Source: JAGOTP01 sp964443315 (GTDB lineage: Bacteria; Patescibacteriota; Patescibacteriia; 2-12-FULL-60-25). Taken from it: a DNA stretch of 18,002 nucleotides. The position numbers were made by a program, and so were the translations under genes. Every line of letters begins with the position of its first letter. The stretch's first letter is position 1. A model generated the notes under the pieces. It was not told the origin of the DNA, ran no database searches, and saw nothing but the letters and a program-made list of their open reading frames with translations. This document shows, in pieces, positions 7,016 through 13,419 of this stretch. The stretch covers positions 1-18,002 of the forward strand of contig CAYUCP010000016.1 of the NCBI GenBank assembly GCA_964443315.1. The letters run 5' to 3'.

Positions 7016-7023
7016 CACCTCCT
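7016..7023 (-). promoter_or_regulatory. Strong Shine-Dalgarno that sets a TTG start
   Basis: ACAGGAGGTGCACC-TTG on the minus strand: AGGAGG with 6 bp to the TTG codon at 7011. This decides the start of the 336-aa protein. Confidence 0.8.
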
Positions 7024-7063
7024 GTCCCTGAGCGCCGAAATTGACGCAAACGAGGAACAAGTG

Positions 7064-7105
7064 AGTTCACCATATTTTAATATATATGTCAATAAAAAGC
7101 CTCAA
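7064..7105 (-). promoter_or_regulatory. AT-rich promoter region of the gene starting at 7011
   Basis: Within a sharply AT-rich patch the minus strand holds TTGAGG (7105-7100), 17 bp, then TATTAA (7082-7077). A perfect TTGACA also lies at 7092-7087, but nothing convincing sits at its -10 distance. The exact boxes are uncertain. Confidence 0.5.
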
Positions 7106-7126
7106 CCATCGCATAAAAATGACGAG

Positions 7127-7156
7127 GCCGGCAGACGGAGTGATCCATCTGCCGGC
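7127..7156 (-). terminator. Terminator of the island gene ending at 7220
   Basis: GCCGGCAGATGG / CCGTCTGCCGGC on the minus strand: 12 consecutive pairs including one U-G, with a 6-nt loop, then CTCGTCATTTTTATG. The plus strand has a C-A mismatch at the same position. An alternative weak stem (GCCTC / GAGGC, 7099-7128) overlaps one arm and is followed by TTTTTATT. Confidence 0.75.
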
Positions 7157-7219
7157 ACGTGTCAGTGGCACGCCCCAGGGTAGGGCATGCGCGATTGTAC
7201 GTTGGTTCCGATTGTCCCT

Positions 7220-8095
7220 TCAGGCCTTCTTCGCGAGCTTGGCCCGCACGGCATCCGCCTCCCTGAGGATGAGATCCCACAGGATGGCGAACACGACGAC
7301 GAGCGCGAAGAGGCGGCTGGTACCGATCCCCTTCGCCACGGCCGCGAGGAAGCGCCCGTCCTCAGACTCACGGAGCGCGCTCCCGAGCCGCATGAGGAAC
7401 TGCCCGTCCGCGAGGGCGAGCTCGATGTCCTCGCCGAGGTGCGGCACGAGGACCACCCCGCCCAGCCCCACGATCCGCTTGGGGTTGAAGGCGATGTGGC
7501 CGTCCTCAGCGAGACCAGGACCGACCTGGCCCTTGGCGATCGAGCTCGGCGCCGCCTCGATCGTCTTGAACCCATTCGGACCAGTGCAGGGCCGCATGAG
7601 CACCCCACCCCGGAGGCTGAAGGTGATCACGACCTGTCCGACCTCACCCCACGGCGACCCGTTGATGGGCCGCGTGGTACCGAACTGCTCGACGGCGAAG
7701 GGGGCGTAGTAGCCCCCGGCGTCGAGCACGCGGATGGCGTAGAAGTCGGCCTTCCCCAGCTTGCGGATCTGGAGCGAGCCGACGACACCATCCTTCGGGT
7801 CGGCGAGCGGAGCGACCGGCAGCACCCAGAACGCGTCGAGCGCCTTCTGACGCGGCGTGGGGTTCGCGGGGTCGTACGTGTCGACCTGCGGCCCCTTGGC
7901 GTCCAGCTTGGCGCGGTCGAAGGGCTCGACCGCGATCACGAGCCGGTCGATGTCGAGGCACTCTGCGGCGGGCTTGCCAGCGTTCTGGGTGTCGACCCAG
8001 AGCTGGAGCGCCTCGCGGAGCTCGACGGGCGACAGGACGTGACGCTCAGCGTGAGCATCGGAACCGGAAACACGGAGAGAGGAAAGAGCGCTCAT
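7220..8095 (-). CDS. Island protein of unknown function with a C-terminal hydrophobic segment
   Basis: The start at ATG 8095 gives 291 aa; a longer frame to 8218 would run through the promoter and two palindromes. AAAGG lies about 10 bp upstream. The protein is mostly soluble: an N-terminal helical part (S-P-V-E-L-R-E-A-L-Q-L-W-V-D at 22-35), then beta-rich Gly/Val-rich stretches (for example R-I-V-G-L-G-G-V-V-L-V-P at 207-218). A hydrophobic stretch at 262-277 (L-F-A-L-V-V-V-F-A-I-L-W) is followed by a basic tail R-A-K-L-A-K-K-A. This could be a C-terminal membrane anchor or a buried helix. I recognise no family. Codon third positions are very GC-rich, like the frameshifted gene. It has its own terminator and does not look co-transcribed with the gene at 6001-7011. 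Confidence 0.8.
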   Translation of the reverse strand: MSALSSLRVSGSDAHAERHVLSPVELREALQLWVDTQNAGKPAAECLDIDRLVIAVEPFDRAKLDAKGPQVDTYDPANPTPRQKALDAFWVLPVAPLADPKDGVVGSLQIRKLGKADFYAIRVLDAGGYYAPFAVEQFGTTRPINGSPWGEVGQVVITFSLRGGVLMRPCTGPNGFKTIEAAPSSIAKGQVGPGLAEDGHIAFNPKRIVGLGGVVLVPHLGEDIELALADGQFLMRLGSALRESEDGRFLAAVAKGIGTSRLFALVVVFAILWDLILREADAVRAKLAKKA

Positions 8096-8108
8096 CGTCG
8101 TAGACCTT

Positions 8109-8121
8109 TGTGCATTGCACA
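8109..8121. repeat. Perfect 13-bp odd palindrome TGTGCA-T-TGCACA
   Basis: Lies in the leader of the gene starting at 8095, immediately before its AAAGG. Symmetry of this kind is typical of a dimeric repressor site, and in RNA it could form a 5-bp hairpin next to the ribosome binding site. The function is inferred only from position. Confidence 0.5.
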
Positions 8122-8134
8122 CGCGGGTATCACT

Positions 8135-8149
8135 TGCAGCCCGGCTGCA
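8135..8149. repeat. Perfect 15-bp odd palindrome TGCAGCC-C-GGCTGCA
   Basis: A second symmetric site in the same leader, centred 27 bp from the first palindrome. It could be an operator or an RNA hairpin. Confidence 0.45.
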
Positions 8150-8188
8150 GAGCAACACGATGATGTCCGGACCCGGCCGAACGGGGGG

Positions 8189-8218
8189 ACAGTAGTCTAT
8201 TTCATTATTTTTGGTCAA
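8189..8218 (-). promoter_or_regulatory. Candidate promoter of the island gene starting at 8095
   Basis: TTGACC at 8218-8213, an 18-bp AT-rich spacer, and TACTGT at 8194-8189 on the minus strand. The -10 matches only 3 of 6 bases. Confidence 0.4.
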
Positions 8219-8247
8219 GCGGCTTGAGATTGCTTTGTAAACACAAC

Positions 8248-9579
8248 TTAGACCTTATTGAACCGCTTTAACATAAACATGCCAGCAAAACAGAAAAGTG
8301 CTTTTCCGCTCCAATAGGACCAAAGATAATGGTCGAGAACAAAGATAGGGAGAAACACGGAGAGAAGTATAACTACTTGAGCAATGAGAGACTGATTAGA
8401 AGAAATCAATCTAGTTTTTTCTTTAAAAAAGAAAATCGCTGAAACAATAATGATCAATGAACCAACTATTCCTACCTCAGCTATTCCTATGAGCGGTACA
8501 ACATGTGGCGAAATAGGAATAGATGGTGATCGACCTTCTTTTTCATCAAGTCGAGCAATAACCAAGGCATTCGCCCCCAACCCAGATCCAGTCAGTGGGT
8601 GCGCACGTAGGATTTTCCAACCGTTCTGAATTCCCTGTGCACGCTCTGAAAGTGACTTTTGCTCCAAACGTGCTCCTGTCTGACCTCGCGCGAAAAAGAG
8701 GTGAGGCCTTAAGAAGATTGGCAGTGCACAACTGGCAAGACTAATCATGAGCAGAACACTTGAGAATCGTTTCTGCGTGTCTTTTTTTGCAAAGAGGAGA
8801 GATAAACATGCGAGACCAACAAACATCCCGAATGCTAACCAAGCACTTCGCGAATAGGTTAACGCTAACGCAATCGAGAAAAGGATAAGCGATGTGTAAT
8901 ATAGTATTTTCTCTTTTTTTAAGCTGAGCCGCTCTTTCAATGCAACAAAACTACAGACAATCCCCATCACCAACCATCCTCCAAAGATATTCGGATGTGG
9001 AAATCCCCCATAGGAACGGAGCCAACGAACACCATTAGACTCGATCACCGCTACACCACGAATCACTGGATCTTGTGATGCGATTCCAAGAAAAGACGTG
9101 CCGAACACTCTCTGCGTGAAGGTCTGTGCAATTCCCAGCAACGCATGCGGAAGAAGTGAGAGGACGAACCAGAAAGACAACTCCCTCCATGACACACGTT
9201 CAATCATGACTCGAACGAACAAGATAAGAATGCTCATCTCCACCCACCATTCTACCGTTGCTCGAAGGGAGATCGTTGTAAAAATAGATACCAAGAAATA
9301 TCCAACGATGAATACAAGAGAGATGTATCCCTGCCTCTTTTCAACAAGTATCGTTCTTTTTTCCGTGCAACGAAGGAACAGATGAGCCAATACCACGAAT
9401 ACCATCAGAAGCTGCGATGCATAGATCGAGATTCTCCCCTCTTCCCAAGGGTATCCCGCAATCTGTGGACCTTCTTGAAACCAACGCGTCTGCCACGGCA
9501 ACGTAACTACAGCGAGACGCCACGCCCACGGAAAGGCACGCGTCACGACACTCGTTATTCGATCACGGAGCGACGCCAT
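8248..9579 (-). CDS. O-antigen ligase/polymerase-like polytopic membrane protein (Wzy_C family)
   Basis: About 443 aa with roughly ten hydrophobic segments. This is the pattern of O-antigen ligases and polymerases (WaaL/Wzy), which join lipid-linked glycans at the outer face of the cytoplasmic membrane. A large loop holds the family-like stretch E-R-A-Q-G-I-Q-N-G-W-K-I-L-R-A-H-P-L-T-G, followed by S-G-L-G-A-N. An earlier Y-S-R-S-A-W-L-A-F resembles the Wzy_C core. In these lineages such proteins may act on cell-surface glycans or glycoproteins rather than LPS. The start is uncertain: ATG at 9579 overlaps the upstream gene by 17 bp, ATG at 9600 by 38 bp and ATG at 9636 by 74 bp. The gene is clearly AT-richer than its neighbours (33% GC in a sampled line), suggesting separate origin. 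Acceptor and substrate are unknown. Confidence 0.82.
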   Translation of the reverse strand: MASLRDRITSVVTRAFPWAWRLAVVTLPWQTRWFQEGPQIAGYPWEEGRISIYASQLLMVFVVLAHLFLRCTEKRTILVEKRQGYISLVFIVGYFLVSIFTTISLRATVEWWVEMSILILFVRVMIERVSWRELSFWFVLSLLPHALLGIAQTFTQRVFGTSFLGIASQDPVIRGVAVIESNGVRWLRSYGGFPHPNIFGGWLVMGIVCSFVALKERLSLKKEKILYYTSLILFSIALALTYSRSAWLAFGMFVGLACLSLLFAKKDTQKRFSSVLLMISLASCALPIFLRPHLFFARGQTGARLEQKSLSERAQGIQNGWKILRAHPLTGSGLGANALVIARLDEKEGRSPSIPISPHVVPLIGIAEVGIVGSLIIIVSAIFFFKEKTRLISSNQSLIAQVVILLSVFLPIFVLDHYLWSYWSGKALFCFAGMFMLKRFNKV

Positions 9580-10480
9580 ACGAAGCACAAAGCTCAGCAT
9601 ACGCTTGCTGCAAGCCTTCACGTCCATCGTCGACATGGAACTTCAACCGTTCGTCGGAAATCATCACATGCGTGTCTTGATTTGCACGCTCTCGAATCGC
9701 TCGCGGGAAATACTTCCACTGCAGAGTACGCGCAGCACGTTCGAGTGTGTCACTTACTGGAATTCGCACTCGAGGCAAGACGACGCGCACGTCAGGCGAT
9801 GGAATCCAAGACTCCGCCAATGGATGACGCGCACGCAGCGCTTCGTTCGCGCTCCAAAAGACTTCCCCTACTCCATCATCCACAAGAGGCAGGAGCCCCA
9901 GAAACCACTGTCGGAAATACACGTCATCCGGCCGCAGTAAACAATCTGACAGATCTAACGCCTGATCGGAGAGGAAGAATGAGAGGCAGACAACATCTCG
10001 ATCTTGCTTTCCCGGCTGAGGACGATCTCGAAGTAGCAAAAACGGCAGCCCAGCCAAACCTCGCGTCTGCCAGATCGAACCATGACGAACAATCAAAAGA
10101 AAATCGAGATCGCCATCGTCGTGCGGCAACCCAAAGGCCGTACGATTACATAAATACACCGCGCGGACACCCTCCAAGCGCGCTAACCATCGAGCGACTT
10201 TACGCGCCTTTCGTAGCTTACGTGGCATCCATTCCTCGCCAGAAAACACTGGTTGTAATTCGTCCCGAAGGGAAGTTGGGAAATATCTTCCCCGTTGAAC
10301 GGTGAGGACATTCGTACGAACGAGCCAATCCAGCGCTGCTTGTAGTTCGATCAATTGCGGGATAGGAGTCTCCGCCGTTCGTCGATCAAAACTGTTGACG
10401 AGCTCAGGCCACGTAGGAGGAGCTTCAAGCACCGCGAGAGCTGCCGCCGCACGAAATACGCCCTCTTCGATCAAGGTCAT
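9563..10480 (-). CDS. Nucleotidyltransferase-domain-like protein
   Basis: A 305-aa protein. Residues about 1-75 look like a winged-helix region. It is followed by V-R-A-V-Y-L-C-N-R-T-A-F-G and D-D-G-D-L-D-F-L-L-I (121-130), a polymerase-beta-type nucleotidyltransferase arrangement with the D-x-D pair at D124 and D126. D162 in R-D-V-V-C-L-S-F-F may be the third acidic residue. The usual Gly-Ser before the D-x-D is replaced by N-R-T-A-F-G, so activity is not assured. The start ATG overlaps the stop of the PRC-barrel gene (ATGA at 10480-10477), indicating translational coupling. I know similar proteins from CPR genomes, without an assigned substrate. Confidence 0.65.
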   Translation of the reverse strand: MTLIEEGVFRAAAALAVLEAPPTWPELVNSFDRRTAETPIPQLIELQAALDWLVRTNVLTVQRGRYFPTSLRDELQPVFSGEEWMPRKLRKARKVARWLARLEGVRAVYLCNRTAFGLPHDDGDLDFLLIVRHGSIWQTRGLAGLPFLLLRDRPQPGKQDRDVVCLSFFLSDQALDLSDCLLRPDDVYFRQWFLGLLPLVDDGVGEVFWSANEALRARHPLAESWIPSPDVRVVLPRVRIPVSDTLERAARTLQWKYFPRAIRERANQDTHVMISDERLKFHVDDGREGLQQAYAELCASYGVAP

Positions 10481-10758
10481 ACACTCGGAGCGATCGAGGG
10501 AACAACAGCCGTCCCTTTTTCTGGCACAGCCGCGTCTTGTATCACAAGCTGTTTTTCATCCCACGAGATCACATTGCTCCAATCAATAAGAAGCTCATGC
10601 GCAACAAGACCTCGCACAAAGCCTGCTGGGCGCACTTCAACTTGAACAATACATCCACGCTCTGTGTCCAAAACAAATCCCAAGACACTTCCGACGTCTA
10701 CACCGGACTCTGTCACAACCGCGAGACCTTTCGCCTGAAGAGATGAACAAAGAGCCAT
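10477..10758 (-). CDS. PRC-barrel domain protein
   Basis: A 93-aa protein. It starts L-Q-A-K-G-L-A-V-V-T-E-S-G-V-D-V-G-S-V-L-G-F and continues with D-T-E-R-G-C-I-V-Q-V-E-V-R-P and L-I-D-W-S-N-V-I-S-W-D-E-K-Q-L-V-I-Q-D, the strand order of the PRC-barrel, a small beta-barrel found in RimM, photoreaction-centre H subunits and stand-alone regulators. No partner domain is present. It begins 8 bp after the dnaX stop and overlaps the next gene by 4 bp, so it belongs to the dnaX operon. The role is unknown. Confidence 0.8.
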   Translation of the reverse strand: MALCSSLQAKGLAVVTESGVDVGSVLGFVLDTERGCIVQVEVRPAGFVRGLVAHELLIDWSNVISWDEKQLVIQDAAVPEKGTAVVPSIAPSV

Positions 10759-10766
10759 AGATGCGG

Positions 10767-12443
10767 CTATTCGACGACATTTCCGCCGAATGCCTTCAAG
10801 ATATTCGATACCATGTCTGATTTTTTCTGGCCATCCTGACCCTGCTCTTCGCCAACGGTTCCAGCTACCTGAAACGTCTGACCGAGGACTGCTTTCAACG
10901 CTTCTTCAAGTACTTTTCGATGACGTCCATCTGTAATGATTTTGTCGTAGTGGAATGGGTATTGGAAGCGAATCGTAATCGTATTCCCCTCGACTTGCTC
11001 AGGGCGACTGATCTTTAGAATGAAAGGGAGTGAATGGTTCTGAATATCGACCGCACTAATGATTGCGTTCCATTTGGCGCGTACGACATCGAGCGTGATA
11101 TCGGAACCGCTTTGGGAACTAGCAACCGGCGCAGAAACCGGAGGAACTGGAACAGACGCGATTGGGGCAGGCTCGGTGACTGGTTCAGAGAGAGACTCTT
11201 GAGGTTCAGCTTGTGCAACCGAAAGGGTTGGTTCGTTCACAACTGGAAGCGGTGGAGCGGACTGCGATTGCGGCTGCGACTGAATTGGTGCTTGTAGCTT
11301 TACTTCTACCGGTGGCGCAGGAGGCGTGTATTGAACGACAGGCACCGAATCAGCGCTCCTTCCGAATAATCTATGACTCGCAACCGTACTCGTGAGTTCA
11401 AGTAAAAAGAGCGGGTCAACACCAAAGCGAATATCACGTCGGCGTTCAATCAAACAGATCGCCAAATCGTGTAGCTCCGCCGAAGTCCAACGACCAACGA
11501 GCGGCACAAAGACACGATACTCGGTCTGTTCCCAGTCTTTCGCTTGAGCAGGCAGTGCGCCCGCAACGAGCAATAACCGAACAGCGAGTAACAGGTCGTC
11601 GAACAACGGACCGAGCGCGATTCCCGTATCAAATAACTCACGTGCGTACGCGAGCGAGGCGGCCAAATCTCGATTCGTCCAGCGCGTCATGAGCTCAGCC
11701 GCCACTGGTAATCGGCTTGGCGGAACAATGAGATGAGCAAGCTCAAGGGTAAGCTCAGACTCGCCCAAAGCGGCCAACTGACCGAGCAACGTCTCAGCAT
11801 CGCGCAAACAGCCCTCAGAGCGAGACACGATCAAGCGCACGACGTCTTCATTAATCTTCCAGCCCTCTTTTTCGCTAATCGAACGTACGCGTTCTGCAAG
11901 CTCTTGGTCCGGAATACGACGAAAATCCGCCCGCTGACAGCGAGAAACAATCGTCGCCGGAACTTTATGCGACTCTGTTGTCGCCAAGATAAAGAAAGCG
12001 TGCGCCGGTGGCTCTTCCAACGTCTTCAATAACGCATTCCACGACGACGTGGAGAGCATATGTGCTTCGTCCAAAATATAGACCTTTCGCTTGCCCATCA
12101 TCGGCACAAAACGAGCGTGCTCGATGATCGCTTCACGGACGAGCTCAACCCCGGTATGAGTCGCTGCATCAAGCTCAATGACATCAACGAGTGTCCCCGC
12201 TTGAAACGCCTGACAAGCCTCACACGCGCCACACGGCTCACCGTCTTTCAGAGACTGACAGACCAATGCTTGCGCCAAAATACGCGCAGTTGTCGTCTTC
12301 CCTACTCCGCGCGGACCAGAAAACAAAAACGCATGCGCCAAGTGGCCGGTCGCCAAAGCCCGACGCAGCGGTTCTGTGATGTGCGATTGTCCGGTGACAT
12401 CTGCAAACGAGTGTGGTCGATGACGTTGGCTAAGCGATGGCAT
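10767..12443 (-). CDS. dnaX: DNA polymerase III subunit gamma/tau
   Basis: Clamp-loader ATPase that loads the sliding clamp and, in the tau form, tethers the polymerase. The protein is 558 aa. Walker A G-P-R-G-V-G-K-T is at 43-50. The zinc-binding cysteines are C62, C71, C74 and C77, Walker B D-E-A-H is at 125-128, and the sensor/arginine-finger S-R-C is at 167-169. After the AAA+ and collar domains comes a Pro/Ala/Gln-rich linker (about 375-445), then a C-terminal domain. The start is ATG at 12443 (M-P-S-L-S-Q-R-H-R-P), matching the family start before the R-P-x-x-F-x-D-V-x-G-Q motif. There is no E. coli-type A-AAA-AAG heptamer. A run of six A lies near the 3' end, where the -1 frame is open into the PRC-barrel gene. 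It heads a tight cluster with the PRC-barrel and nucleotidyltransferase-like genes. Confidence 0.97.
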   Translation of the reverse strand: MPSLSQRHRPHSFADVTGQSHITEPLRRALATGHLAHAFLFSGPRGVGKTTTARILAQALVCQSLKDGEPCGACEACQAFQAGTLVDVIELDAATHTGVELVREAIIEHARFVPMMGKRKVYILDEAHMLSTSSWNALLKTLEEPPAHAFFILATTESHKVPATIVSRCQRADFRRIPDQELAERVRSISEKEGWKINEDVVRLIVSRSEGCLRDAETLLGQLAALGESELTLELAHLIVPPSRLPVAAELMTRWTNRDLAASLAYARELFDTGIALGPLFDDLLLAVRLLLVAGALPAQAKDWEQTEYRVFVPLVGRWTSAELHDLAICLIERRRDIRFGVDPLFLLELTSTVASHRLFGRSADSVPVVQYTPPAPPVEVKLQAPIQSQPQSQSAPPLPVVNEPTLSVAQAEPQESLSEPVTEPAPIASVPVPPVSAPVASSQSGSDITLDVVRAKWNAIISAVDIQNHSLPFILKISRPEQVEGNTITIRFQYPFHYDKIITDGRHRKVLEEALKAVLGQTFQVAGTVGEEQGQDGQKKSDMVSNILKAFGGNVVE

Positions 12444-12495
12444 ACGTCGCCTATCATGCCCATCGAGCAGTAAGATCGCAAACAGCTAGATAGTC

Positions 12496-12651
12496 GCCGG
12501 AATATACACAAAAATACACCCCGCGCTGCTCGGCTTATCTCGCTGACCACCCGCTCACACCTCTGGTGTTCGCTAAGGTCTGCGAGATGCCTCCGCTTTG
12601 CTTCGCAAATAGCTTAGGCTAGTTCGGGTGTATTTTTGTATATATTCCGGC
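12496..12651. repeat. 156-bp element with 26-bp terminal inverted repeats and internal cruciform
   Basis: Left arm 12496-12521 (GCCGGAATATACAC...) and right arm 12626-12651 (...GTATATATTCCGGC) are inverted copies matching at 25 of 26 positions. The one C-A mismatch becomes G-U in minus-strand RNA. Inside is a second-level stem: TCTCGC-T-GACC (12538-12548) against GGTC-T-GCGAGA (12577-12587), with ACACC-TCT-GGTGT (12557-12569) at its tip. Small hairpins follow: TTTGC-TTC-GCAAA (12597-12609) and TAGC-TTAG-GCTA (12610-12621). It fills the gap between dnaX and the upstream gene, starting 9 bp past that gene's stop. It could be a MITE-like or REP-like repeat, a structured RNA or leader of dnaX, or an elaborate terminator. 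No target-site duplication is obvious. Confidence 0.8.
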
Positions 12652-12660
12652 TTCACTATT

Positions 12661-13332
12661 TTAGACAGGCTGCTCTTCTTCTGCCGTAATCACCTCATCG
12701 CTATCGCCCTGTTTGATGATATTCTCAACGGCTGCCCAGGTAGACGGCGTTTCGCGAGGCACAAGAATTACAACATCATCACCAGGCTCACCATGGTAAT
12801 ACGTCACCGATGCTGTGAGAACGCGATACTTAGCTCCATTGGCGGCCACAAACCAGTGATCTGTTTGCTCATCGTAGACCAACATTCCGATCATGCGCTG
12901 ACGCTCGTTCGGTCCTTTTTGTTTGAAGATAAAGCGACCACCATCGGTAATCGTGAGGCGGAGCATGTCCCCTTCTACTAGCTTTGATTTCGATGCGTAG
13001 TTGGGAGGAACAAGATACTGTTTTCCGTCTTCCCCAACCATGTGCTCACCATCAAAAACACCATCTACCACACGATAGGCGCTTGGCGGAGCATAGGCTT
13101 CACCCCCGCCTGATCCGCGCACGCGACGCACGATGCCGTCCATATCAACGGACGCATGCTCACCACCTGTTCCCGCCTGCCCCATTAATCGTTCGAGTTG
13201 GTCAATACGATCACGGAGATCTTCAAACAGTCGGCGGATCGTTCGGGCGTGCTGAGATTCGTGATCAAGCTCTGGTCGCAATACTATTGAATCGTCACTA
13301 TCACTGGAAAAAGTGGAAAAATCATTTTGCAT
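12661..13332 (-). CDS. Conserved hypothetical protein next to the VirB4/TraC-like ATPase
   Basis: A 223-aa protein from ATG at 13332; a TTG at 13362 would add ten residues, and neither start has a Shine-Dalgarno. The N-terminus (1-25) is Ser/Asp-rich and probably disordered. Residues 28-50 form an amphipathic, possibly coiled-coil helix (T-I-R-R-L-F-E-D-L-R-D-R-I-D-Q-L-E-R-L-M). A Gly-rich linker follows (53-80), then a beta-rich domain at about 85-195 with V-V-D-G-V-F-D-G, Y-L-V-P-P-N-Y-A-S-K-S-K-L-V-E-G-D-M-L, R-F-I-F-K-Q and a second half ending D-D-V-V-I-L-V-P. I associate this type of sequence with CPR genomes but know no function. It lies 87 bp downstream of the ATPase gene and is probably co-transcribed with it. 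Confidence 0.85.
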   Translation of the reverse strand: MQNDFSTFSSDSDDSIVLRPELDHESQHARTIRRLFEDLRDRIDQLERLMGQAGTGGEHASVDMDGIVRRVRGSGGGEAYAPPSAYRVVDGVFDGEHMVGEDGKQYLVPPNYASKSKLVEGDMLRLTITDGGRFIFKQKGPNERQRMIGMLVYDEQTDHWFVAANGAKYRVLTASVTYYHGEPGDDVVILVPRETPSTWAAVENIIKQGDSDEVITAEEEQPV

Positions 13333-13419
13333 ACGGGTGAATAATTGATTTTGAACGCGCAAAGAACAAACACGCGTCGCAACGATCGTAACATGAAACG
13401 CCTCACCAGAAAACTTGTG

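Noticed and set aside
7012..7092. 27-residue N-terminal extension of the gene at 6001-7011 to an ATG at 7092
   Set aside because: It would start inside the AT-rich promoter patch; the AGGAGG before TTG at 7011 is the clear start signal.
8096..8218. N-terminal extension of the gene at 7220-8095 to an ATG at 8218
   Set aside because: It covers the TTGACC box and both palindromes; the ATG at 8095 is the more reasonable start.
7187..8227. 346-aa plus-strand open frame opposite the island gene at 7220-8095
   Set aside because: Very rich in Arg, Glu, Asp and His with no domain, typical of the antisense of a GC-rich gene. The minus-strand gene has better signals (promoter-like sequence, terminator, hydrophobic segment).
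9382..10305. 307-aa plus-strand frame opposite the nucleotidyltransferase-like gene
   Set aside because: Arg/His/Thr-rich antisense frame that also overlaps the ligase gene; no recognisable protein texture.
12496..12651. Integron attC site or CRISPR-like repeat
   Set aside because: The arms do not carry the attC core GTTRRRY/RYYYAAC layout and there is no integrase; only one unit is present, so it is not an array.
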